A stretch of DNA of 57,678 nt from NCBI GenBank assembly GCA_019120355.1, contig DWVG01000017.1, positions 1-57,678 of the forward strand, given 5' to 3'. The stretch is from Candidatus Ligilactobacillus faecavium. GTDB taxonomy: Bacteria > Bacillota > Bacilli > Lactobacillales > Lactobacillaceae. The stretch's first letter is position 1; every line of letters starts with the position of its first letter. The notes beneath the pieces are model-generated. The model was not told where the DNA came from. It worked only from the letters and a program-made list of their open reading frames with translations, and ran no database searches. This document shows positions 28,267 through 35,487 of this stretch, piece after piece. The position numbers and the translations under genes are program-made.

Positions 28267-28301
28267 ATGCTTTCTCCTTATTTGTTATATTCACATTTAT
28301 G

Positions 28302-28338
28302 ATTATAAAACAAAAGCGCTTTAAAATAAACGCTTTCA
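28302..28338 (-). promoter_or_regulatory. Fructokinase promoter with two cre-like sites
   Basis: Minus-strand -10 TATAAT (28302-28307) with a -35-like TTTATT 17 bases before. The palindrome AAAGCGCTTT (28313-28322) lies between the two boxes, and TGAAAGCGTTT (28328-28338) overlaps the -35 region. Both resemble the CcpA consensus TGWAANCGNTNWCA and would repress initiation. Confidence 0.6.
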
Positions 28339-28356
28339 AAATTATTGATCAATTTT

Positions 28357-28385
28357 TTAACGAATCAAGTTGCTTTGTGTATAAT
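28357..28385 (+). promoter_or_regulatory. Promoter of the VOC gene
   Basis: The -35 TTAACG (28357-28362) and -10 TATAAT (28380-28385), 17-base spacer. Confidence 0.6.
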
Positions 28386-28426
28386 ATTATGTGTTTAATT
28401 AATTGTTCTAGAAAGGAGCACCCATT

Positions 28427-28816
28427 ATGCGTGTTCGACGTCTTGATCATATTGTTTTAACGGTCAGCAACATTCCGCAAGCAACGCGGTTTTATCACGA
28501 AGTTTTTGACATGCCTGTCATTGAAGATCAAACCGATGAAAATGTCACTACATTACGGTGCGGTCACCAGTTGATTCGGCTTCAAAAGACCGACCGGCCA
28601 ACCGAATTAAAAGCTGACCATCCAACAATTGGGGCGGCTGATTTATGCATCGTTGTCGGTGATGACATCAATGATGTTGAAAACCACCTTAAAAGTTACT
28701 TTGTAAACATCGTTGAAGGCCCTGAAAAAAAGATGGGATCCGAAGGCGAAATGACTTCAATTTACATTACTGACCCGGATAACAATTTAATTGAAATTGC
28801 TTCATATAAAAAATAA
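28427..28816 (+). CDS. VOC-family (glyoxalase-fold) protein
   Basis: A 129-residue vicinal-oxygen-chelate protein with two beta-alpha-beta-beta-beta modules: RLDHIVLTVSNIPQATRFYH at the N-terminus with a metal-ligand His, and ITDPDNNLIEIASY at the C-terminus with a metal-ligand Glu. It matches the short single-subunit VOC proteins often labelled glyoxalase or bleomycin-resistance-like, and the substrate cannot be told. AGGAG is eight bases before the ATG. Confidence 0.88.
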   Translation: MRVRRLDHIVLTVSNIPQATRFYHEVFDMPVIEDQTDENVTTLRCGHQLIRLQKTDRPTELKADHPTIGAADLCIVVGDDINDVENHLKSYFVNIVEGPEKKMGSEGEMTSIYITDPDNNLIEIASYKK

Positions 28817-28857
28817 AGTGGTTGCACCTGGAAATTCCAGGACAACCACTTTATTTT
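28811..28857. terminator. Bidirectional terminator between the VOC and SDR genes
   Basis: The arms AAATAAAGTGGTTG/CAACCACTTTATTT enclose a second stem CCTGG/CCAGG. The stop codons of both convergent genes lie in its flanks. Confidence 0.88.
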
Positions 28858-29606
28858 TCTAACCAGCCGCCATCGATTGGAACCGCTGTTCCATGAATGT
28901 AATCAGCTCGCGGACTTGCTAAGAACATCGTCAATGCGGCCACTTCTTCTGGTTGAGCCCACCGTTTAGCTGGCGTTTGATCAGCAACCCATTTGGCCAT
29001 CTTGCCATCGTCCTCTTCAAAGTCCTTTGCGTTCATTGGGGTTTCAATTGCCCCGGGAGCAATACAATTTGCTCGAATGCCTTTCGCAGCATAATCATAA
29101 TCCAACTGCTTTGTATAACCGATAATTCCAAATTTTGCAGCCGTGTATGCAGCGCCGCCACCACCGGCAACCATGCCAGCAATCGATGCCATATTAACGA
29201 TCGTTCCATGACCATTTTCAAGCATCTGCGGCAAAATCAGGTTTGTGATCCTGAAAATACTCTTCAAATTCGTATCAAAAATTTTGTCCCACTGATCTTC
29301 GGTCGTTTCTAAAGTCGGAGCATAGCCGTCAAGGATTCCGGCCGTATTGATCAAAATATCGATCTGGTTGTTTTCAATAATCGGATTCAGCCAGGCTTCA
29401 ATTTCTTGCGGATCACTCACATCACATTTCGTAAAGTTAAAGTTTCCGTGGTCATTCAGCTCATATACTTGGCCGCCATTTTGAATATCGGCCCCGAAAA
29501 CCTTTGCCCCGGCATCCAAAAATGCCTTGGCCTGCTCAAAGCCGATTCCAGATGAAACGCCCGTAATAACAACGATTTTTCCTTCAAATTCCGGATATAA
29601 ATTCAT
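28851..29606 (-). CDS. SDR-family oxidoreductase (3-oxoacyl-ACP reductase-like)
   Basis: A 251-residue classical short-chain dehydrogenase. It shows the cofactor motif TGVSSGIG, NTAGIL, the catalytic Ser in NMASIAG and the YTAAK Tyr/Lys pair, with the C-terminal IHGTAVPIDGGW. The Asp in FGADIQ suggests NAD(H) rather than NADP(H). It overlaps the DUF2829 stop as TAATG and so belongs to the queT operon under the preQ1 riboswitch. A role in queuosine metabolism is only an inference from position. Confidence 0.9.
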   Translation of the reverse strand: MNLYPEFEGKIVVITGVSSGIGFEQAKAFLDAGAKVFGADIQNGGQVYELNDHGNFNFTKCDVSDPQEIEAWLNPIIENNQIDILINTAGILDGYAPTLETTEDQWDKIFDTNLKSIFRITNLILPQMLENGHGTIVNMASIAGMVAGGGGAAYTAAKFGIIGYTKQLDYDYAAKGIRANCIAPGAIETPMNAKDFEEDDGKMAKWVADQTPAKRWAQPEEVAALTMFLASPRADYIHGTAVPIDGGWLEK

Positions 29607-29830
29607 TAGTCAACCAACTTCCAATCCTCAGCTAAAACATCACATGAAGTCGGCATGAATTGTGATAATGCCGGCTCTTCCTTTGTCCGAATCATTAAAT
29701 ACGGGTTGATTGCTTCGCCATTTAAAGTATCGTTATTGACAACGAAAATATATTCTTCAGAACCGCCCCAACCTGTTCGAACAGCTTTCTTACCCTTTTT
29801 TAATTCTGGTAAAACTTCTTCAAATGTCAT
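29606..29830 (-). CDS. DUF2829 protein (Tad2 family)
   Basis: A 74-residue single-domain DUF2829 protein. It shows the hallmarks: MTFEEVLPELKKGKKAVRTGW at the N-terminus, PYLMIRT in the middle and SQFMPTSCDVLAEDW at the end. Phage members of this family, Tad2, sequester the signalling nucleotide of Thoeris immunity, while bacterial chromosomal members are widespread and uncharacterised. Here it lies between queT and an SDR gene, 12 bases after queT and overlapping the SDR start. GGAGG precedes the ATG. Binding of a nucleotide-like ligand is a family-based inference. Confidence 0.88.
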   Translation of the reverse strand: MTFEEVLPELKKGKKAVRTGWGGSEEYIFVVNNDTLNGEAINPYLMIRTKEEPALSQFMPTSCDVLAEDWKLVD

Positions 29831-29842
29831 TTTGATCCTCCA

Positions 29843-30337
29843 TTACTTTGTTAAATCAATTCGTTTACTTAAAATTCCAAAAATTACTGCGCCAATGACC
29901 ATTGAAATAAATTCACCGACTGCAACCGCTAAGTACGTTGGCCAAAACGGAAGGTGATTTACGAAATGCAATTCTAACGCAACAGTCCAGGTCATCAACG
30001 TGCATACAACCACTGCAATTGCGAGCTTGCCGGCCGTCGATTTGACCCGCCGGCTTAAAAAATAACTCAAACTTGTCATTAAAAGCGTCCCCAAGGAACC
30101 GAAGATAATATCAACAATTCCAAGCGGTGAATTAAGATTGGCAATTGCGCATCCAATCGTTAATGCCCAAATATAACGCTTATTGAAAACGGCAAGGTTA
30201 TTAAAAATTTCAGATAACCGAATCTGCATTGCACCGTAACTGATTGGCGACAATACAAGGGTCAATGCCGCATAAAGAGCCGCAACGATTCCGGCTTTAG
30301 TTAGACTAACTAAAGACTGTTTTTTTTGATTATTCAC
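29843..30337 (-). CDS. queT: Queuosine precursor ECF transporter S component
   Basis: A 164-residue membrane protein with about six helices of the QueT family, the substrate-binding subunit of an ECF transporter for queuosine precursors. Family stretches are AALYAALTLVLSPISYGAMQ, RLSEIFNNLAVF and NLNSPLGIVDIIFGSLGT. The true start is GTG at 30337 (AAAGAGG ten bases upstream); the upstream ATG at 30391 lies inside the preQ1 riboswitch. Energising subunits (EcfA, EcfA', EcfT) are elsewhere. Confidence 0.92.
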   Translation of the reverse strand: MNNQKKQSLVSLTKAGIVAALYAALTLVLSPISYGAMQIRLSEIFNNLAVFNKRYIWALTIGCAIANLNSPLGIVDIIFGSLGTLLMTSLSYFLSRRVKSTAGKLAIAVVVCTLMTWTVALELHFVNHLPFWPTYLAVAVGEFISMVIGAVIFGILSKRIDLTK

Positions 30338-30348
30338 AGGTATCAAAC

Positions 30349-30391
30349 CTCTTTCTAGTTTTTTTAAGTGGGATTTTCGCGAACCACTCAT
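30349..30391 (-). promoter_or_regulatory. PreQ1-I riboswitch
   Basis: Read on the minus strand, the aptamer has P1 AGTGG/CCACT, the loop TTCGC and an A-rich tail AAAAAAACTAG running into AAAGAGG, the queT ribosome binding site. This is the compact preQ1-I layout, in which the tail docks into the loop as a pseudoknot. Ligand binding would hide the binding site and reduce QueT synthesis. Confidence 0.88.
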
Positions 30392-30396
30392 GTTTT

Positions 30397-30425
30397 AGTA
30401 TAAAAAAAATCAGCAATGATGACAA
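30397..30425 (-). promoter_or_regulatory. Promoter of the queT operon
   Basis: Minus-strand -35 TTGTCA (30420-30425) and -10 TATACT (30397-30402), 17-base spacer. It lies inside the degV terminator, and the transcript would begin at the first bases of the riboswitch. Confidence 0.7.
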
Positions 30426-30445
30426 ATTCACCATCCCTGATTTTT
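30402..30445 (-). terminator. Terminator after degV
   Basis: The arms AAAAATCAG/CTGATTTTT with an inner GATG/CATC pair are followed by a T run, on the minus strand. Confidence 0.85.
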
Positions 30446-30448
30446 AGC

Positions 30449-31306
30449 TTAACCCCAACTGATGACGATCCCATCCGTTCCGATATGGGCGATCATCGAA
30501 AGGTTCATTTCATATAATTTAATTTTGGCAGCCGGAAACGTCCGGTTGATGGCTTTAATCAAACGTGAAATCACCTGATCATTATGCCGCGTTCGAATTG
30601 CGGTAATCGTAATTTGAAGTTGCCCTGCCATTTCTTGGTACGCCGGCATGATCATTCGCCGGATCGTCCGGGAAAGTTTACTTTGCTGCAGATAAGCATG
30701 TTGAACTTCAAGCTGCCCTTGAGCGTTAAAGGACATCAACGTCTGCGGCCGAAAAATCGTTTTTTGAATTGGAAAAACGCCATTCCGAACGTAGCCGGTC
30801 GTTGAAATATGCCGCAAATTTTTTAAAATCATTACGGTCCGATAGCTATTCCGAACCTCTTTCAAAATCGGTTCAATTGCATTCCAGTCTTTCCCTTGAG
30901 CAACCAGGTTCGCCGCTAATACCGCTAAATTTCCTTCTGCGACTCCCATTGAATGCGAATCAATTAGATGAATGTTAATTTGATTATGGCGTTGCTGATA
31001 TGAGCGTAAGTTATTTCCTAATCCGCTGATCTCATTATCAAGGTATATCCAAATAACATCCGTATAACCCTTATCAATCAATTCGTTCAAAAATTCATCA
31101 ATTGCCGCCACCGATACCTGACCGCACATCAAAAATGAATTTTTCTCGCGAAGCATTTCCTTAACCTGTTGCCGATCATAGTCATACTTTTCATAATACC
31201 GCTTGCCGTTTAACAATAACGGTAACGACAACGTTTTAATTGCTAATTTATGCTTGATTTGAGGAGCAATAATCGCCGCGCTATCTGTCAGAATCGCAGT
31301 TTTCAT
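30449..31306 (-). CDS. DegV-family fatty-acid-binding protein
   Basis: A 285-residue DegV protein, the family that holds fatty acids for phosphorylation by FakA. It begins KTAILTDSAAIIAP (strand plus lipid-binding Thr/Ser), and continues with the family's IDSHSMGVAEGNLAVLAANL and a basic LRHISTTGYVRNG. The usual SGTYQSA segment is altered to LDNEISGLGNNLR, so ligand contacts may differ. It is monocistronic. Confidence 0.88.
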   Translation of the reverse strand: MKTAILTDSAAIIAPQIKHKLAIKTLSLPLLLNGKRYYEKYDYDRQQVKEMLREKNSFLMCGQVSVAAIDEFLNELIDKGYTDVIWIYLDNEISGLGNNLRSYQQRHNQINIHLIDSHSMGVAEGNLAVLAANLVAQGKDWNAIEPILKEVRNSYRTVMILKNLRHISTTGYVRNGVFPIQKTIFRPQTLMSFNAQGQLEVQHAYLQQSKLSRTIRRMIMPAYQEMAGQLQITITAIRTRHNDQVISRLIKAINRTFPAAKIKLYEMNLSMIAHIGTDGIVISWG

Positions 31307-31365
31307 TTCTTACCATCCAATTCATTAATCCTTCAATTCTAAACATCACTAACTATCTTACCATA

Positions 31366-31725
31366 TTAACCAATCAAATGCTGACCAAGCATAAACCCTA
31401 GAAAGGCGAAACTGATTCCAATCACATAACTTAATATTCCGTATAACAACGCCATCCGGTAGTTATGATCGTCCAGTAATGCAAACAATTCCGTATTAAA
31501 CGTTGAAAAGGTCGTGTAACCGCCTAAAAAGCCGGTTCCAAGAATTGCGTACGATAATGTTTTGAGCTTGATTCCAACAACGAATCCTAAAACAAGTGCT
31601 CCTGAAACATTTAAAAAGAACGTTGCTAATGGGAATGAACCCTTGACGTGTTTTTTGATCAGATTCGTTAAAAAATACCGCACACATGCTCCAGCGCTTG
31701 CACCTAAACCTAACATCCAAATCAT
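31366..31725 (-). CDS. crcB: Fluoride channel CrcB/Fluc, second subunit
   Basis: A 119-residue four-helix fluoride channel protein. Signatures are GASAGACVRYFLTN, FFLNVSGALVLGF (Fluc Asn) and GFLGGYTTFSTFNTE, with the Phe residues of the pore. Its start overlaps the stop of the other crcB gene as TAATG. Such pairs make heterodimers in lactobacilli. Confidence 0.93.
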   Translation of the reverse strand: MIWMLGLGASAGACVRYFLTNLIKKHVKGSFPLATFFLNVSGALVLGFVVGIKLKTLSYAILGTGFLGGYTTFSTFNTELFALLDDHNYRMALLYGILSYVIGISFAFLGFMLGQHLIG

Positions 31726-32114
31726 TAAAATTCACCCTTTTCCTTCCTTACCAGCCGGCTTGCTAAAATATAGCCGAGAGTTACACATAAAAAACCGCCT
31801 AGAATACTAATACTTAAATAAGCCATCGCATGAATCAAATGATGGGCGTTTACCAATTTCATGAAATCAACTGTAAATGAAGAAAAGGTCGTAAATGCCC
31901 CGATAAACCCGGTTCCCAATCCAACATTCAGCCATCCAGCAAGCAAATCGCGTTCAATCACATAATACGTCAGAAATGCTAACAAAAAGCATCCTACCAA
32001 ATTAGCAACGATCGTTCCGCTGCTTTGCCAAATTTTTCCTAAATAATACCTGCTGATTCCGCCAAAAAAGGCAAAGAAAGCAACACTCAAGTAATTTTTC
32101 ACCTTATCGCTCAT
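31725..32114 (-). CDS. crcB: Fluoride channel CrcB/Fluc, first subunit
   Basis: A 129-residue Fluc protein with FGGISRYYLGKIW, NLVGCFLLAF (pore Asn) and GFIGAFTTFSSFTVD. It starts 16 bases after trxA and overlaps the second crcB. No fluoride riboswitch (GGCGAUGG/UAAACGC motif) is present upstream of the operon. Confidence 0.93.
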   Translation of the reverse strand: MSDKVKNYLSVAFFAFFGGISRYYLGKIWQSSGTIVANLVGCFLLAFLTYYVIERDLLAGWLNVGLGTGFIGAFTTFSSFTVDFMKLVNAHHLIHAMAYLSISILGGFLCVTLGYILASRLVRKEKGEF

Positions 32115-32129
32115 TTTAAATTCTTCCTT

Positions 32130-32456
32130 TTAGTTTAGATATTGATCAATTTTTTGACGAAGATAATCTTCAAATGGTTTGAATGGCCGGTATCCTGTAA
32201 TTTTCTCTTTGGCCTGCCCATTAACAAATAAAATTTGAGTCGGAATATTTTGAATTCCAAATTGCTCCGCAAGTTCCCGGTATTGCCCAACATCAACCTT
32301 TGCAAACTTAATTTGGTTGCCGAATTGAGCTTCAAGCCAGGCCAAAACCGGATCAAGCATCTTGCACGGTTGGCACCAATTGCCCCAAAAATCGAGCAAA
32401 ACTAACCCGCTAGCTGTTTCTTCAGCAAAGTTTTGATCAGTAATCGTAACTGCCAT
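32130..32456 (-). CDS. trxA: Thioredoxin with CQPC active site
   Basis: A 108-residue thioredoxin. The fold elements are the FWGNWCQPCKMLDP active site (C28/C31), KFAKVDV and the cis-Pro loop NIPTQILF. The dipeptide between the cysteines is Gln-Pro rather than the standard Gly-Pro, which usually shifts the redox potential. It is the first gene of a trxA-crcB-crcB unit, with GGAAGTGGGA upstream. Confidence 0.93.
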   Translation of the reverse strand: MAVTITDQNFAEETASGLVLLDFWGNWCQPCKMLDPVLAWLEAQFGNQIKFAKVDVGQYRELAEQFGIQNIPTQILFVNGQAKEKITGYRPFKPFEDYLRQKIDQYLN

Positions 32457-32509
32457 TTTCCCACTTCCTTGAATCTGATAACATATCCTTTTATTTTACT
32501 CTTCTTTTA

Positions 32510-32541
32510 AAAATATAAAAAGCCGGGAAAACCCGACCTTT
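32510..32541 (-). terminator. Terminator after the second serine-rich gene
   Basis: The stem GTCGGG/CCCGGC with a TTTT loop is followed on the minus strand by TTTTTATATTTTT. Confidence 0.85.
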
Positions 32542-32550
32542 TATCGTTTA

Positions 32551-34479
32551 TTATTTATCACTCTTTTTTCTGAAAGGAATCATTGCTCCCAAGCCAGCCA
32601 AAATTACTGCTCCAATCGCTGTTAAAATTCCGCGTTGTTCACCACCCGTTGCTGGCAACTTTTGGTTATCAGCATTCGACTTTGAAACAGCAGACTGCTT
32701 TGCATCCGTTTGTCCTTGGACAGCCGGATCATCCTGCTTCTTAACTACCGAATCAGCACTTTTAGCAGAACCAGTTGAATTTTTTGAATTCTTTTGATCT
32801 GGATCAATCGCATTTGTCCCAGAATCTGCTGGATTTTGGTTAGATGATGACTTTTTCAAGCTGCTTGTTGAGCTTTCACTCTTTGAACTTAGAGTACTAA
32901 TTGAAGTCTTACTTGATGAATGTTTGCTACTTGATTTATCATTTGAAGACTTAACTGATGAACTCTTTCCGCTTGAATTTTGTTTACTACTTGATGATGA
33001 CTTCGATCCACTCTTCGAAGTTTCTAAAGTTTTACTCGATGAATCCTCAACCTTTGAACTCTTTTTGCTACTGCTTGATGACTTCAATTGGCTGCTTGCG
33101 TTACTTGAAGCACTTGATTGCTTACTGCTTGAAGTTTTGCTTGTTGAACTTTCAACGCTTGAGCTCTTTTCGCTGCTTGATGACTTCAATTGGCTGCTTG
33201 CGTTACTTGAAGCATTTGATTGCTTGCTGCTTGAAGTTTTGCTTGTTGAACTTTCAACGCTTGAGCTCTTTTCGCTGCTTGATGATTTCAATTGGCTGCT
33301 TGCGTTACTTGAAGCACTTGATGAGCTTTTAACTGATGAACTTGAACTCTTCTTGATGCTTGATGAACTGCTTGAGCTTGAAGCACTTGTTCCATTCAAT
33401 GCTGCCTGTGCTTTATCAACTGCTTGTTGGGCATTTGTAACTGCACTCTTGGCATTATCAAGAGCTGTTTTCGCCGCTTGTTGCTCTTTAACTGCAGCAA
33501 CATATTGCTGGTAAGTGTTTGAAACCTGTACCTGTAAATTAGCGATTTCTTGATACAATTGCTTAGCGTCTGCTGTAGTCTTATCTGCTAATTGATGATA
33601 TTGGTCTTCTAATTGAATGGCCTGATTATCTAAATCATACCATTGCTGACTCAAACTGCGCGCTTTCTGCGTTGCATTATCATAATTTGTTTGCGCTGAT
33701 TGCAAGGCTTTTTGAGCGGCTGCAAGTTTTTGCTGAGCATCCTTCAACTGTTCTTGCGGCGTCAGACTTGAACTTGAAGATTTTGAACTTGCTGAAGTAC
33801 TACTGCTTGATGTCTTGGAACTTGAGCTTGTTTTTGATGAATTCGCACTGTTCGCAGCTGACAAACTGCTTGAAGCCTGAATCATACTGGAACTGTCGCT
33901 GGTTGCTACGCTTGAACTTCCATTTGAGGTACTGCTTGAAACCGTACTACTTGCCTGAGCAGCATCAAATGCTTGCTTTGCTTGATCATAAGCTTTTTGA
34001 GCAGTTGCTAATTGCTGTTGCGCATTGCTCAAGTTTGTCTTGGCAGTTTGTTGCTGTTGAGCTAACGTTATATGTTGCGCTTGGACATTTTTTAATTCAA
34101 CTTGAACTTGTTGAATTTGTTTAGCAACTTCGTCCCGAGGATCTGCTCCACTATTAGCACTGCTTGCATTACTGTTTAAACTTGCTAATTGGTTATCAAG
34201 CTCTTCAAGCTGTTTATCCAACGCTTGCCATTTATCGCTGTTATCTTTAACTTGCTGATTAATTGTATTTAATTGACTCTGCGCTGTGCTCACTTTCGTT
34301 TGCGCAGCTTGTAAGTTAGCCTGTGCTTGGTCTAACTGTCCCTGAAGTGAATTTCCGGATGATTGAGTCACTTGCTGATTGACCGCAACCGTCGTCGCAT
34401 TCACAGCCGGGGCCAAACTTCCCGCTGCCAGCATTCCCGTCAAAGTTAATGAACATAAAAGATAGTTTCGTTTCTTCAA
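32551..34479 (-). CDS. Serine-rich, coiled-coil LPXTG surface protein
   Basis: A 642-residue wall-anchored protein. Layout: signal peptide (1-28, ending AVNA); an Ala/Gln-rich coiled coil (about 45-175); a Ser linker; a second coiled coil (about 235-360); a serine-rich tract (365-570); an LPATG signal, membrane helix and basic tail. The coiled-coil blocks lack a recognised enzymatic domain. The start is TTG, seven bases after GGGAGG. The sortase gene lies 282 bases upstream. A minus-strand extended -10 TGCTAGAAT near 34555 is the likely promoter. A spacer or adhesin role is inferred. Confidence 0.9.
   Translation of the reverse strand: MKKRNYLLCSLTLTGMLAAGSLAPAVNATTVAVNQQVTQSSGNSLQGQLDQAQANLQAAQTKVSTAQSQLNTINQQVKDNSDKWQALDKQLEELDNQLASLNSNASSANSGADPRDEVAKQIQQVQVELKNVQAQHITLAQQQQTAKTNLSNAQQQLATAQKAYDQAKQAFDAAQASSTVSSSTSNGSSSVATSDSSSMIQASSSLSAANSANSSKTSSSSKTSSSSTSASSKSSSSSLTPQEQLKDAQQKLAAAQKALQSAQTNYDNATQKARSLSQQWYDLDNQAIQLEDQYHQLADKTTADAKQLYQEIANLQVQVSNTYQQYVAAVKEQQAAKTALDNAKSAVTNAQQAVDKAQAALNGTSASSSSSSSSIKKSSSSSVKSSSSASSNASSQLKSSSSEKSSSVESSTSKTSSSKQSNASSNASSQLKSSSSEKSSSVESSTSKTSSSKQSSASSNASSQLKSSSSSKKSSKVEDSSSKTLETSKSGSKSSSSSKQNSSGKSSSVKSSNDKSSSKHSSSKTSISTLSSKSESSTSSLKKSSSNQNPADSGTNAIDPDQKNSKNSTGSAKSADSVVKKQDDPAVQGQTDAKQSAVSKSNADNQKLPATGGEQRGILTAIGAVILAGLGAMIPFRKKSDK
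33116..33321 (-). repeat. 102-bp tandem repeat in the serine-rich gene
   Basis: Two nearly identical 102-bp units (starting at 33116 and 33218), with partial copies on both sides. Each encodes 34 residues containing NASSQLKSSSSEKSSS. Few mismatches suggest recent duplication. Confidence 0.88.
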
Positions 34480-34554
34480 ATTTTAACCTCCCAAAGTAAT
34501 CTTACTCATTAGTAATATTAATTATTGTCCGTTTTTTAATAACCTACATTTATC

Positions 34555-34563
34555 ATTCTAGCA
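34555..34563 (-). promoter_or_regulatory. Extended -10 promoter of the second serine-rich gene
   Basis: Minus-strand TGCTAGAAT, with no good -35 box, about 75 bases before the TTG start. Confidence 0.4.
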
Positions 34564-34718
34564 AAAATCAACCACTAACACTAGGAATTTAATTTTTAAT
34601 AAGACTTATTTATAAACTTTTTAAACTTTAACCGGATTCTCTTAATGACTAGTACTAAAATTTTATCCAGAATGCCCATTAATAATCACTTGGATAGTCC
34701 CCAAATCAAAGTAACCAA

Positions 34719-34755
34719 CCAAAAAAAGCTATGGCTAAAGCCATAGCTTTTTAGT
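34719..34755 (-). terminator. Terminator after srtA
   Basis: The stem AAAAAGCTATGGCT/AGCCATAGCTTTTT with a short loop and a T run on the minus strand. Confidence 0.9.
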
Positions 34756-34761
34756 TATTTA

Positions 34762-35457
34762 CTATTTGTCAAACACTTTCAAGGTACTCTTATCAGCTTT
34801 TTGGACCTGTTGTAATTCACCGCGAACAATGATCCGGGTTTTAACTCCAGGCGTTCCTGATGAACAAGTTACCAATGTTAACAATTTTTGTCCTGGGACG
34901 TCATTTAACCATTGAACCTGATCTTCATTAACGATTTTCTTCAATGTAACCTTGTAAGTATAAACATTCTTTCCATCTGTCAAATATACCTTGGCCCCCA
35001 CGCCGATGTTGGCTAACGGTCCGAATAAAATACTATTGTCTTCCATGTGGTGGCCGGCAAGGCAATAGTTGCCTTCTTCACCCATCGTTTCATTTTGCTT
35101 CATCGTCCCAGCCCCACGCATTAAATTGTTTTGCGCTAAACCATAGAAGACCGGCAAGTGAATTCCAACATCTGGAATTGCGATTTTTCCAATTGAACCT
35201 GCTGCATTTGATGTTGCAGCTTTGGCAACGTCTTTCGTGTCAACTGGGCGAACAGCATCATAGTTGAATTGCCCTTTCTTAGGTTTTGAACTACTAATCG
35301 GCTTATTCAATGCAGTCGTTGAAATATGGTTAACAACAAATGATTTGATTTGTTCGTTAAAAATCAATGCTAAACCGCATAGTACCAATAGAACAACTAA
35401 AATACTTACAAAAATTTTTCTTACTTTCCCGTGTTTTCTACTTCTTGATGCTGCCAT
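34762..35457 (-). CDS. srtA: Class A sortase
   Basis: A 231-residue transpeptidase that cleaves LPXTG proteins and links them to peptidoglycan. It has an N-terminal signal anchor (residues 14-33), the catalytic His in LAGHHMED (136-137), the Cys in TLVTC (C198) and an Arg (about 207) in KTRIIV. GGGGGA precedes the ATG. It follows the YfhO gene after 30 bases and so is probably co-transcribed with it. The two LPXTG proteins in the window are its natural substrates. Confidence 0.95.
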   Translation of the reverse strand: MAASRSRKHGKVRKIFVSILVVLLVLCGLALIFNEQIKSFVVNHISTTALNKPISSSKPKKGQFNYDAVRPVDTKDVAKAATSNAAGSIGKIAIPDVGIHLPVFYGLAQNNLMRGAGTMKQNETMGEEGNYCLAGHHMEDNSILFGPLANIGVGAKVYLTDGKNVYTYKVTLKKIVNEDQVQWLNDVPGQKLLTLVTCSSGTPGVKTRIIVRGELQQVQKADKSTLKVFDK

Positions 35458-35487
35458 CTTAAATTCCCCCTTCGTTTTTTACCTTTA

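Noticed and set aside
30338-30391. An 18-residue N-terminal extension of QueT
   Set aside because: These codons are the preQ1 riboswitch; the GTG at 30337 has the binding site.
32457-32550. Possible fluoride riboswitch before trxA-crcB-crcB
   Set aside because: None of the conserved blocks of that riboswitch could be found.
32924-33514. A 196-codon Leu-rich open frame on the plus strand
   Set aside because: Same reason: the complement of the serine-rich tract of the second LPXTG gene.
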